Source: Bacteroidota bacterium
Lineage (GTDB): Bacteria > Bacteroidota > Bacteroidia > Bacteroidales > F082
NCBI GenBank assembly: GCA_002686705.1
Contig: NYYH01000065.1
Coordinates: 1-10,481 of the forward strand
Reading direction: 5' to 3'
DNA length: 10,481 nucleotides
Shown here: one piece after another, positions 1-7,756 of the stretch
How the letters are laid out: each line of letters opens with the position of its first letter
Position numbering within the stretch: the stretch's first letter is position 1
Notes under the pieces: model-generated
Database searches by the model: none
What the model was told of the DNA's origin: nothing
The model's input: the letters and a program-made list of their open reading frames with translations, nothing else
Translations under genes and position numbers: made by a program

Positions 1-71
1 GGGTTTTGTTGCCCTTGGCTCCTATGCTGGCTTTAGGGTTATTGAGTTTTCAGTCATCGAATCGGTTTATT
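1..71 (+). repeat. 71-base inverted duplicate, left copy
   Basis: Bases 1-71 are the exact reverse complement of 6600-6670; the first mismatch is at base 72. The match reaches the left edge, so its full length is unknown. The right copy lies inside the functional STT3 gene, in the segment before the cytoplasmic loop. The two copies point towards each other and bound the radical SAM, EamA and dehydratase genes, so recombination between them could invert about 6.5 kb. Confidence 0.95.
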
Positions 72-167
72 GTCTCCAGGCTAGGTCTGAAGCTTTGGAC
101 TGGAGTTAATGGCATCTCTCTTCATTACTCAAAAAAGAGAGACTCTACTTTTAGATTGTGGAGGTAA
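1..167 (+). pseudogene. Truncated STT3-like oligosaccharyltransferase fragment, open at the left edge
   Basis: Reading from base 3, the first 71 bases encode the same residues as positions 363-385 of the intact STT3 protein on the minus strand (LLPLAPM...SSNRFI) and are identical at nucleotide level. After base 71 the identity stops abruptly, but the frame stays open for 31 more codons to a TAA at 165-167. In that stretch the peptide LGLKLWTGVNG...YSKKRD loosely resembles LGWVLQLGVEG...FTQRSKD of the intact protein, allowing about 7 missing residues. The WWDYG motif and the periplasmic C-terminal domain are absent, so this end cannot encode an active enzyme. The fragment continues to the left outside the window. 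The homology of bases 1-71 is certain. That the rest is a diverged paralogue rather than chance is only a suggestion. An assembly chimera at this edge is possible. Confidence 0.72.
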
Positions 168-424
168 ATTTACACTTTACAGGTGGTATTAGGAAGATAT
201 ATTGGGATATCTACGAAGCAAACGATATGCGGAGAACCTGAATTGAATTATGTGAAGAAAAAATTGACTTGTATTACCAAAAAGTATTAGCTTAATAGCT
301 TCAAGCATCGGCACATTTTTAGGAAATTCGTTGCCTTGTGTCCTGCTCGACTCAATTCTTCTCAATAGTGAGATGTATATTGTGAACTATTTTTATGATT
401 TTCATCGATGATTGAAAGAAGATT
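168..424. other. Gene-free stretch with a possible decayed STT3 tail
   Basis: No convincing gene is seen between the fragment's stop and the radical SAM start. In another frame, 155-241 reads IVEVNLHF...YWDIYEAND then a stop. This recalls IVEVQLID...REDLFEETYN near the C-terminus of the intact STT3 protein, and a third frame reads VLGRY where that protein has LLGRY. This could be the frameshifted tail of the same broken copy, or coincidence. A TTGACT at 264-269 followed after 15 bases by TATTAG is a poor promoter match. No riboswitch fold was recognised ahead of the radical SAM gene. Confidence 0.4.
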
Positions 425-1999
425 ATGAATATCGGATGCGTTTATACCGTTGACACTTATTATCAAGTAGACAAACCATTTAGTTCAGCTACTGAAATAC
501 CATTTGGAATATCAATAATTATTACCGTGTTAGAACAACATGGACATAATGTTGAATTATTTGTTATTACTCCGGAAACAGATCTAGAAACTACTGTTTC
601 GAATTATATACTTACGAAAAACCCAAAATTATTTTGTTATACAGCTGTAACTACACAATATTGGCAAGTTAAACGAGTTGCTAACCACGTAAAGAAATTA
701 AATGATGAAATTTTTAATGTATTAGGCGGCCATCATGCATCTTTAGATTCAGATCGAGTAATTAAAGAGGGTATATTTGATGCCATATGTGTAGGCGAAG
801 GAGAGTCAGCGATAATAGATTTAGCAGAAAATGTAGCAAATATTTCGACTTACAACCAAATAAATCCAATTAATAATCTTTGGTATTTTGATAGAGGAAA
901 AAATAATATTATCAAAAATGAATCCGCTAGTTTTAGACAAGACTTAGATGATTTGCCATATATTAATAGAAATATTTGGGATAAATGGATTGATAACCCA
1001 AGTGATTTTCCTGCCATTTTGCTAGGCAGGGGTTGTCCATTTAAATGTACATATTGCTCTAATCATGCAATGGCAAAACTGGCTGAAGGAAAATATACCA
1101 GGTTTAGATCTCCTGAAAATATTATAGGAGAAATTGAGAATATATTAGAAAATTATGAAAATGTTGAAAGAATTTATCTAGAGGTTGAAACATTTGGTGC
1201 TAATAGGAAAGCATCTTTTGCAATATTTGATATGTTAGCAGATTATAATTCTAAACGTACAAAACCAATAAATTTTGGAGCAAATTTAGCATTAACATCT
1301 AATTTTATGAGTAGTGAAGAGAGATGCCATGAATTACTAACAAAAGCGAAAGAGGCAAACCTAAAAACTATAAATATAGGACTTGAGAGTGGTTCTGAAA
1401 GAATGAGAAAAGAAGTTTTAATTAGACCAAAATACACTAACGATGAATTGGTTAGATTTTGTAACTTTGCAAAAGGCTATGATATAAAAGTTATATTTTT
1501 TGTTCTTATGGGATTACCTGGTGAAACTATAAAAGATTATTTCGCAACTATTAGGACTGCAAGGAGAGCACAACCCTACACATGTTACGTATCAATATTT
1601 TACCCCTATTTAGGAACAGATTTAGCTACAGAAGCCTTGAACTTAGGGTTGGTTCATGCGCGTGATTTAGTTACGAATGATTTAAGCAAGGCTGAAAGAT
1701 CAAGAGCCATTTTAGATTTGGATGGATTTTCATCAAATAGAATTAGATTAGAATATATAATATTCTGGTTCAGAGTTTATTACGGACATTGGCCAATCAC
1801 AAAAGTTGCTTTCAAAACGGCTACATCTTTTCTTAAAGCTTATCCATATGTGTACTCTAAATTACTTTATTTGAGAAATACATTTTCAATATTATCAAAT
1901 ATTGTTAATTATTATTCGTCAAATAAAAGAACGTTAAAAGGTAATAATAGAAAATTTGACAATGTAATTGGGACCAGAGAGGATGTAATAAAAGAATAA
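425..1999 (+). CDS. B12-binding-type radical SAM protein, function unassigned
   Basis: 524 residues. The N-terminal part (about 10-150) has the cobalamin-binding-like Rossmann fold typical of this class: PFGISIIITVLEQHGHNVEL, then GGHH at 101-104 and GEGE at 124-127. The canonical DxHxxG cobalamin ligand motif is not visible, as in many members. The radical SAM core follows, with Cys204, Cys208 and Cys211 in CPFKCTYC for the 4Fe-4S cluster, GLESGS at 319-324, and MGLPGET at 362-368. About 120 residues of aromatic-rich sequence after position 400 match no domain I recognise. The start is supported by a purine-rich GAAAGAAG just upstream. Such enzymes methylate or rearrange unactivated carbons, but the substrate cannot be named. 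The gene is far more AT-rich than its neighbours (15 G/C in the 60 bases from 1141) and has no obvious operon partner, suggesting transfer. Confidence 0.9.
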   Translation: MNIGCVYTVDTYYQVDKPFSSATEIPFGISIIITVLEQHGHNVELFVITPETDLETTVSNYILTKNPKLFCYTAVTTQYWQVKRVANHVKKLNDEIFNVLGGHHASLDSDRVIKEGIFDAICVGEGESAIIDLAENVANISTYNQINPINNLWYFDRGKNNIIKNESASFRQDLDDLPYINRNIWDKWIDNPSDFPAILLGRGCPFKCTYCSNHAMAKLAEGKYTRFRSPENIIGEIENILENYENVERIYLEVETFGANRKASFAIFDMLADYNSKRTKPINFGANLALTSNFMSSEERCHELLTKAKEANLKTINIGLESGSERMRKEVLIRPKYTNDELVRFCNFAKGYDIKVIFFVLMGLPGETIKDYFATIRTARRAQPYTCYVSIFYPYLGTDLATEALNLGLVHARDLVTNDLSKAERSRAILDLDGFSSNRIRLEYIIFWFRVYYGHWPITKVAFKTATSFLKAYPYVYSKLLYLRNTFSILSNIVNYYSSNKRTLKGNNRKFDNVIGTREDVIKE

Positions 2000-2453
2000 G
2001 TGTTTTGAGAAAAATACTCTCTTAATAATTAATGATGTCTTTACACAGCAAAACAAGAAATGAGTTAGAATTAGTCACAAAATTTAGTTGAACCTATACG
2101 AGCTCGCAGTATGCAGCACGAAAAATTAGATCATAATTAGAGTTAGGCCCGACTTTTTTATAAATTCTATGAGGAAGGCTAAAGTTACTCACTTGCGAAG
2201 TGGTTAAGCGTGACTGGTTCACATTTTTTGGTTTTTGCTACTGAAATATTTTGCTAAGATCGCGTTAGCATCTAATCTATTACCAATTACCTTCTGCAAA
2301 TCACGTCTGTTTCTTTTTTCCCAATGAGAATCAACATTTAGGTTCTATCATTATTTTGCAGAGTAAAAGAACAACGAGAAAATTATAGAAAAATTAAATG
2401 CTAGTCTGAGTAATTCCAGCAGAATCTCTCAATAATCATTTGACGTTGAAAAT
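2000..2453. other. 454-base AT-rich intergenic region, no gene recognised
   Basis: Neither strand holds a convincing coding sequence. The longest notable open stretch is 2219-2344 on the minus strand (41 codons, no start codon). Just after the radical SAM stop, 2007-2021 can form only a 4-base GAGA/TCTC stem, too weak to call a terminator. No tRNA or strong promoter was recognised. The region marks the change from the AT-rich radical SAM gene to the GC-richer EamA gene and may be a junction of independently acquired pieces. Confidence 0.5.
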
Positions 2454-3320
2454 GTGTTGAAACACTCAGAACTATTACTAGCAGCCAGTGTCCCTCTGCT
2501 TTGGGGGATCGGATTTACCTTTGCAAAGGCCGGACTGAATGAATTCCCGCCTTTGTTTTTAATGGGCCTTCGTTTCTCTCTGGCATCGCTAGCACTTGTC
2601 TTGTTTGTGCCTATTCCCCGCGGTCAGCTGAAACAGATATTCTGGATTTCCTTTGTGGGGTCCACACTGCAGTACGGCATGACGTTCACGGGGCTTTCCA
2701 TGCTTGATGCATCATTGGCAATCATAATTATTCACCTGGAAGTTCCATTTTCGGTCCTGTTGGCAGCAATCGTTCTCAATGATAAACCGGGAAGTCAGCG
2801 CATTCTGGGAATGCTGATTTCTTTTGCAGGAATCGTTTTGATTGCAGGGCAACCAAGTTTAAGTGGACAACTGCGGGCAATATTGCTTACTGCCGGAGGA
2901 GCGATGATGTGGGCCGTGGGACAGGTTATGGTTAAACGACTTGAAAATCCACCGTCCGGATTTGCTTTGACTGCATGGATTGGAGTTTTTTCCGGACCGC
3001 AAATGATTCTGGGATCATTCATTTTTGAAGAAACTCAGTTGGAATCTCTGGCAAATGCAAGTTGGATTGGCTGGGGAGTGATTCTGTACCTGGCTTTGAT
3101 CATGACGGTTCTGGGTTACGGGATTTGGTATCGTGTCCTTTCACGCAATCCTGTCTCAAAGGTTATGCCTGTGATGCTCCTGCTTCCTATCTTCACAATT
3201 GCCTCAAGTATGCTTTTTCTTGGAGAACAACCCTCGCTCATGATTTTCATTGGTGCAGCCGTGGTTATCGGTGGAGTCTCTATGATCGTTATAACCAAAG
3301 ATTCAAAGCTGACTTCATGA
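2454..3320 (+). CDS. EamA-family (drug/metabolite transporter superfamily) permease
   Basis: 288 residues, the usual length for the family. Two EamA repeats, about residues 8-133 and 143-281, together give about ten membrane segments. Typical landmarks are the first helix with PLLWGIGFTFAKAGL, the PPLFLMGLRF motif entering helix 2, GMLISFAGIVLIAGQP closing repeat 1, and LGEQPSLMIFIGAAVVIGG closing repeat 2. Members export amino acids, metabolites or drugs across the inner membrane, and the substrate cannot be inferred here. The start is GTG at 2454, with TTG at 2457 as an alternative. An ATG at 2452 is in another frame and runs straight into TGA. An in-frame TAA at 2433-2435 prevents a longer protein. 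No clear Shine-Dalgarno sequence is visible. The gene converges on the dehydratase and is much richer in GC than the gene before it (33 of 60 bases from 2641). Confidence 0.9.
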   Translation: MLKHSELLLAASVPLLWGIGFTFAKAGLNEFPPLFLMGLRFSLASLALVLFVPIPRGQLKQIFWISFVGSTLQYGMTFTGLSMLDASLAIIIIHLEVPFSVLLAAIVLNDKPGSQRILGMLISFAGIVLIAGQPSLSGQLRAILLTAGGAMMWAVGQVMVKRLENPPSGFALTAWIGVFSGPQMILGSFIFEETQLESLANASWIGWGVILYLALIMTVLGYGIWYRVLSRNPVSKVMPVMLLLPIFTIASSMLFLGEQPSLMIFIGAAVVIGGVSMIVITKDSKLTS

Positions 3321-3352
3321 AATAATACAAAAGAATAATTTAAAAAATATAA

Positions 3353-3370
3353 ATAGGGTCAGAGTAATTA
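3353..3370 (+). repeat. Short 'tagggtcagagtaatta' motif, possible transposase-associated end
   Basis: The 92-base spacer between the converging EamA and dehydratase genes is almost pure A/T except for this motif. 'GGGTCAGAGT' strings resemble the ends flanking REP-associated tyrosine transposases (Y1_Tnp/RAYT) in many environmental bacteria. No inverted partner and no transposase gene is present, so at most it is an orphan remnant. The resemblance is from memory and the motif is short. Confidence 0.22.
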
Positions 3371-3412
3371 TAAATCAACAAATAATTCGCAATAATTTCT
3401 ACAACTAAAAAT

Positions 3413-5278
3413 TTATTGACCATTTTCAGGGTTATATTCAGGAACGAGCCTTTTCATGGAATCTAAAGTTGAGTTCAGGTCACGTTTTGAAATTGCTTCA
3501 CTAAGCAGTTGGATTTCTTTTTGGAGGACTTCGGATTCAGGGAGAGGTTCTTCAGATGAGTAAATGCGTAGATGCTGTGTAGGATGAGATTGGGCTGGAT
3601 CGATGAGGAGTTCTTCGTAGAGCTTTTCTCCGGGACGGAGTCCGGTGAATTGCAGCGGAATATCTTTTTCAGGAACTAAACCGCTAAGTTCAATCATCTG
3701 CAGAGCCAAGTCACGGATCTTAACCGGTTGACCCATGTCCAGCAGAAAAACTTCTCCGTTCTTTGACATGGCACCTGCCTGAATTACGAGACGCGCAGCT
3801 TCACCGATACTCATAAAATAGCGCGTAATTTCCGGATGAGTCACAGTAACCGGTATACGCTTTTTAATTTGTTCACGGAACAGTGGAACAACAGAACCGC
3901 TGCTGTCCAGCACATTGCCGAATCTCACAATTCCCATTTTACTTTCCGGAAAGCGTCTGGCTGCATCCTGAACAATCATTTCTGCAATCCGTTTTGAGGC
4001 GCCCATCACGTTAGTCGGACGAACGGCCTTGTCGGTTGAAATCAAAACAAAAGCACCCACATCCGCTTCGATACATTTTTCAATAATTGACTGTGTTCCA
4101 AGAGCGTTGTTGCGTAATCCCTGAAGAGGATTTTCTTCAACTAGTGGTACATGCTTGTATGCGGCAGCGTGGTAAACCGTGTTTATTTTATGATCGTACA
4201 GTAAATGTTTGAGCAGTTCAGAGTCCTGCACTGAACCCAGACATGGCACAATTGGGATCGAACTCAGGTTGCGGAATGTACGTTCCGCTTGGTAGAGCGA
4301 AAATTCATTCAGTTCAAGCAAAACCAGCAGTTTTGGAGAATCCTGTAAAATTTCCCTACACAATTCGCTGCCGATTGATCCACCTGCGCCAGTCACCAAA
4401 ATGTTACGGCCTTCAATATCCTGATGCAGAAGTTCCTCGTCCGGAGTTATTTCGTCGCGTCCCAGCAAATCAGCAATATCCACTTCCTGCAGTTGTGACG
4501 CATCGGCTGTACCGCGCATCAGTTGGTCTGCAGTCGGCAGTACTCGTACCCCAACTTTGAGCAGGCGAATTTGCTGCAGAATATTTTTTCGCTGCTCATG
4601 TTTTACTCCCGGCAAAGCAAGAAGCACCCAGTCCAGAGGGTTGTTAGTATGCAGTTTTTGCAAACCGGAAAATGACAAAATTGACTTTTCCCGCACACGT
4701 CCACCCTGCAGTTTTGGATTATCATCCACAAATGCGGCAATCTGATAAGTACCTTCCTGTCGCAGGGACTCGTATAACTGCAATCCGGCTGATCCTGCGC
4801 CGTAAATTGCCACTCGTTTAAGTTTTTCGCGCTGCTGCGGTTCAACCACATGGATCCGAACCACCCAGCGAATCATCAGGCGGACCGACAATAAACCTAA
4901 AAATACAAATGCTGCACTTATGACAATGATCGTGCGGGGAAGCTGATACTCTTTCAGCATCAAGTTCATCAAAGCAAAAAGTCCGGTTCCTAGCAAAACT
5001 GAACGCAAAAGCAAAACCAGCAGTTCAGAACCAGCATGCCGCAAAACGGAACGATACAGTCCGCTGATAATCGAAGCCAACATCTGCACAGCAATCAAAG
5101 CCCAGACTCCTAGATACAAAGCCCGGAATTGATGTTCCAGGGAAGCCGGCTCAAAACGTACCGCTAAAGCCAGCAGCATAGCAAAACACAGCACCAAAAA
5201 ATCTAAGCAAATCAAAAATGCTGCTTTGACACTGCGCGGTAAATCGGTTAAATATTTTAAAATTAAGCTTGGTAACAC
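3413..5278 (-). CDS. Membrane-anchored nucleotide-sugar 4,6-dehydratase (WbpM/PglF/CapD family)
   Basis: 621 residues, typical of the long membrane-bound class. Four predicted membrane helices (about 18-40, 54-74, 86-107, 116-136) are followed by a first Rossmann domain with GAGSAG at 160-165. The catalytic extended-SDR domain begins near 291 with the NAD(P) motif TGAGGSIGSE (G297, G300, G303). STDKAVRPTNVMGASK carries the family's Ser-Met-Lys arrangement (S414, M425, K429), and the C-terminal GLRPGEKLYEEL is also characteristic. Family members convert UDP-GlcNAc to UDP-2-acetamido-4-keto-2,6-dideoxyhexose, the first step to bacillosamine, QuiNAc or FucNAc sugars. The start is GTG; upstream in frame a stop occurs within 10 codons and no ATG exists. 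No good ribosome site is seen. It lies downstream of the STT3 gene on the same strand, separated by 244 bases of repeats, which suggests a shared glycan pathway. The exact product sugar is not determinable. Confidence 0.93.
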   Translation of the reverse strand: MLPSLILKYLTDLPRSVKAAFLICLDFLVLCFAMLLALAVRFEPASLEHQFRALYLGVWALIAVQMLASIISGLYRSVLRHAGSELLVLLLRSVLLGTGLFALMNLMLKEYQLPRTIIVISAAFVFLGLLSVRLMIRWVVRIHVVEPQQREKLKRVAIYGAGSAGLQLYESLRQEGTYQIAAFVDDNPKLQGGRVREKSILSFSGLQKLHTNNPLDWVLLALPGVKHEQRKNILQQIRLLKVGVRVLPTADQLMRGTADASQLQEVDIADLLGRDEITPDEELLHQDIEGRNILVTGAGGSIGSELCREILQDSPKLLVLLELNEFSLYQAERTFRNLSSIPIVPCLGSVQDSELLKHLLYDHKINTVYHAAAYKHVPLVEENPLQGLRNNALGTQSIIEKCIEADVGAFVLISTDKAVRPTNVMGASKRIAEMIVQDAARRFPESKMGIVRFGNVLDSSGSVVPLFREQIKKRIPVTVTHPEITRYFMSIGEAARLVIQAGAMSKNGEVFLLDMGQPVKIRDLALQMIELSGLVPEKDIPLQFTGLRPGEKLYEELLIDPAQSHPTQHLRIYSSEEPLPESEVLQKEIQLLSEAISKRDLNSTLDSMKRLVPEYNPENGQ

Positions 5279-5375
5279 AATATTTAATAGGTCAATGTTG
5301 GATTATGTGAATGTAATATTGAGATTCGAAGGAGTTGTTATGCCATAATTTCTACGCATCTTAGAAACTTCACAC

Positions 5376-5518
5376 CCTTTTCAGTGTTATTCGTATTTAT
5401 CCATGGCTAAAAGTCTCAGTGCCTTTTTTCCGTCTTAGCACCTTCCTTTAACTTTGTATTCTTAGTGTCCTTGGTGGCAATCCTTTTCAGTGTTATCCGT
5501 GTTTATCAGTGGCTAAAA
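5376..5518 (+). repeat. Dispersed 'cttagtgcctt' type repeat block in the dehydratase-STT3 spacer
   Basis: A 37-base unit, starting 'ccttttcagtgttat' and ending 'tggctaaaa', occurs at 5376-5412 and again at 5482-5518 with four differences by hand count. The sequence between them reads like the widespread 'cttagtgcctt/cttagtgtccttggtgg' intergenic repeat. Exact words are shared with the repeat inside the STT3 gene: 'gtctcagtgcctt' at 5413-5425 and 6470-6482, and 'ccttcctttaactt' at 5441-5454 and 6442-6455. The block reaches within 4 bases of the STT3 stop codon. Its origin and spread mechanism are not visible here; no transposase or terminal repeats are seen. Confidence 0.85.
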
Positions 5519-5522
5519 TAAA

Positions 5523-7754
5523 TCAAAACTTAACCTTAAACAACCTTGAAAAAGGGAAAGCATTATAAGTCTCCTCGAACAAATCTTCCCTGTACCGTCC
5601 CAACAAAAACATCTGATTATAATTCGAACGAAAGACCACCTCATCAATCAGCTGCACCTCCACAATTCGTTGTCCGTCGACCAGCAGCTGCAAAGTGTAC
5701 CCTTGAGCATGTCCAAACTCCTGTTCTCTCAATACCTGTCCATCACGTATGAATAACAACCTTTTAAGAGCAACCTGGTTGTTTAATTTACCAGCTTTCA
5801 AATCAATTTTCGCCCCACGGCAATTCATCTCCTCATTGGTGATTTTGTTACAGGCTAGGCTTTGATAACCTCTTGGTTTGCTGCCGTCATTGGCAATATC
5901 CCAGCTGCCCAGCTTGGAAATAGCCCCGTATTTCCCAGTCATATCTGCTGTAAAGAACAAATAAATCGGATCCCACGGTTTAAGCTTTGGATTCCGCACA
6001 GCCGCCAAAAGTGCCACAGGAGAAGTGTTATTTTCTGCAATCCCACGATTCCCTTCAGTAGCCAAATACTGAGTAATGTCATACAGATCCTCCGGATCAT
6101 GACTAATCAACCCCCGCGCAATAAAATAAGTTTTCGGACTCGTTTGACCACCCCCATCATGAAACGTCGCTAATCCTGTCGCATCGGTAATCGCATACCC
6201 ATAATCCCACCAAGTGAGCAAAGCCGAATCTTCCGGGACCCTCTTTTTCACTTCCATAATCGTAGCATAGAGTCCCGTATGAATCGAAGGCCCAGGCACA
6301 AAAGAAATCGCCGTCTGCCCCGAAATCAACCAAAAGGAAACTGCCATCCCCAAATAAAGAGTCCCTTGTCTTATCCAGTTCCACCAGTCAATGCCCTGAA
6401 ACTTTGAAACTCTGAAACTTTGAGACTTTTTTTCATCAGTGCCTTCCTTTAACTTAGTGCCTTTTTTTTGTCTCAGTGCCTTAGTCTCACCCTTTAACTT
6501 AGCGTCTTTGCTTCTTTGAGTGAAAACATAAAACACCCCCTCCACTCCAAGCTGAAGCACCCACCCCAATCCAATCCCAATAAACGGCGCCAAATACATA
6601 ATAAACCGATTCGATGACTGAAAACTCAATAACCCTAAAGCCAGCATAGGAGCCAAGGGCAACAAAACCCGCCATCGGAATACCAACAACCCAAAGAATG
6701 CTATAAACCCAGTCCAGCCAAGCAAAGTATTCGAGAGCACACGCCTCAATACCTCATCAATCTGCACACGATCCACTTCTGAAATAGTAGTCATCGTATT
6801 CGGAAAGCTGGCCGGAGTGCTCCCTTTATCAATCACCACTTCCCGTACCTCTTCAATAACAAAATAGCTTTTCAAAAATCCCCGAACGTTACCGGTTCCA
6901 ATCATAAAAGTCGCAGGCTGTACACACAACACAAACAAAAAAGCACCCACCAAAATAGTTCGCAAACGAATCCTCTGAATAAATAGACTAAAAACCAGCA
7001 CCATAAAATAAGCCAGTGTAAAACCGGCTTTGCCATACCACCATTGAAACAAAAACAAGCTCAATCCAGCCCCCATAGAATAAAGCAGAACATTGCGTTC
7101 TGGTTTTGCTTTCATAGCTAACAAAATCAACATGCCTGCCAGTACTGTAAAAAACAAATTGAGCATATCTGTATCAATCCTTCCAATTGAGGAACGCATG
7201 TAATACCCTCCAGCAAAGGTTCCAATCAGACCACCGAACAAACCAGACGCTGGCACACCAATCCTGAAGAAATAAATCCCCAGGGGAAGAATAAAAAGAC
7301 TCGCCAACACCGGAACCAAGAGTGTACCGGTCAGATAATAATTGTAATTGAAAAAAGGAGAGAGGTGGGCTATCAGAATACTGAGGAGGGGAACATCACG
7401 ATAATTAATTTCCTGAGTTCCAGAGGAGGATGAAGAAACAAGAGTTGGGTCTGTATAACTCATAGGAATGGACAATTCTTTTTCTGCCAATTCCCAATAA
7501 GTCTCCGTACCTTCCGGATACACACGCAAACCGTCCTTTTGCCGAAAAATACCTTCATTATATTCCCGCGCCAAACGCAACCAATAAGGCGCATCAAGCG
7601 TCGTCATCATCGGACGATCTCCGACAAAAAAAGCGGCAGGAGTCTTTTTCCAGGTTTCAAACTGTTGATACCGCACCCCTGCTGATACAACAAAACAAGA
7701 CAGCAAAATTCCTACAAACAACCAAATATTATTTTTCCATTCAAATAGTTTCAT
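5523..7754 (-). CDS. STT3/PglB/AglB-family oligosaccharyltransferase with repeat-derived insert
   Basis: 743 residues, a polytopic membrane protein (GT-C fold) with a C-terminal periplasmic domain. The family transfers lipid-linked oligosaccharide to Asn in N-x-S/T sequons. The catalytic set looks complete: Asp54 in the first external loop (LDAPYW), DTD at 194-196, a TIxE motif TISE at 323-326, Arg383 in SSNRF, the signature WWDYG at 515-519, and a DK/MI-like stretch DMTGKYGAI at 604-612. A hydrophilic Lys/Arg-rich segment, about residues 413-453, sits between membrane helices and is encoded by the dispersed repeat described at 6396-6526; it is absent from what I know of the family. The ATG start is followed by a plausible first helix (10-27), but the bases just upstream are repeat DNA and no good ribosome site is seen. 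A 71-base piece (residues 362-385) is duplicated at the left window edge. Role in protein N-glycosylation is inferred. Confidence 0.93.
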   Translation of the reverse strand: MKLFEWKNNIWLFVGILLSCFVVSAGVRYQQFETWKKTPAAFFVGDRPMMTTLDAPYWLRLAREYNEGIFRQKDGLRVYPEGTETYWELAEKELSIPMSYTDPTLVSSSSSGTQEINYRDVPLLSILIAHLSPFFNYNYYLTGTLLVPVLASLFILPLGIYFFRIGVPASGLFGGLIGTFAGGYYMRSSIGRIDTDMLNLFFTVLAGMLILLAMKAKPERNVLLYSMGAGLSLFLFQWWYGKAGFTLAYFMVLVFSLFIQRIRLRTILVGAFLFVLCVQPATFMIGTGNVRGFLKSYFVIEEVREVVIDKGSTPASFPNTMTTISEVDRVQIDEVLRRVLSNTLLGWTGFIAFFGLLVFRWRVLLPLAPMLALGLLSFQSSNRFIMYLAPFIGIGLGWVLQLGVEGVFYVFTQRSKDAKLKGETKALRQKKGTKLKEGTDEKKSQSFRVSKFQGIDWWNWIRQGTLYLGMAVSFWLISGQTAISFVPGPSIHTGLYATIMEVKKRVPEDSALLTWWDYGYAITDATGLATFHDGGGQTSPKTYFIARGLISHDPEDLYDITQYLATEGNRGIAENNTSPVALLAAVRNPKLKPWDPIYLFFTADMTGKYGAISKLGSWDIANDGSKPRGYQSLACNKITNEEMNCRGAKIDLKAGKLNNQVALKRLLFIRDGQVLREQEFGHAQGYTLQLLVDGQRIVEVQLIDEVVFRSNYNQMFLLGRYREDLFEETYNAFPFSRLFKVKF
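6396..6526 (+). repeat. Dispersed repeat inserted in frame within the STT3 gene
   Basis: On the plus strand this block combines a 'ctgaaactttgaaact' short tandem run (6396-6425) with 'cagtgcctt', 'cttagtgcctt' and 'cttagcgtctttgct' words. The last, at 6498-6512, recurs exactly at 7788-7802 upstream of the gene, and other words recur in the 5376-5518 block. In the gene's reading frame it encodes the Lys-rich stretch from about RSKDAKLKG to SFRVSKFQ (residues 414-453) without a stop. The flanks are ordinary STT3 membrane helices. All copies in the window lie in the same orientation. Confidence 0.85.
6600..6670 (-). repeat. 71-base inverted duplicate, right copy, inside STT3
   Basis: Exact reverse complement of bases 1-71. 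It encodes residues 362-385 of the STT3 protein, the membrane segment ending in SSNRFI. The copies are identical at synonymous positions too, so the duplication or conversion is recent, or one copy is an assembly artefact. Confidence 0.95.
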
Positions 7755-7756
7755 TG

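Noticed and set aside
264..290. TTGACT…TATTAG promoter for the radical SAM gene
   Set aside because: The -10 match is poor and the 15-base spacing is short; such matches are frequent in AT-rich DNA.
2007..2021. Possible terminator after the radical SAM gene
   Set aside because: Only a 4-base GAGA/TCTC stem with an AT loop and no clean T-run.
2219..2344. Minus-strand open stretch of 41 codons in the radical SAM-EamA spacer (…RRDLQKVIGNRLDANAI…)
   Set aside because: It has no start codon, is bounded by an in-frame stop, and shows no recognisable domain. It may be a gene relic, but nothing supports calling it.
4243..4560. 105-codon plus-strand open frame opposite the dehydratase
   Set aside because: It lies wholly antisense to a well-supported conserved gene and encodes no recognisable protein; the same holds for the other open frames inside the dehydratase, STT3, EamA and methyltransferase genes.
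5376..5518. CRISPR-like repeat pair
   Set aside because: Only two imperfect 37-base units 106 bases apart, with the between-sequence itself belonging to a dispersed repeat family; no regular spacers and no cas genes.
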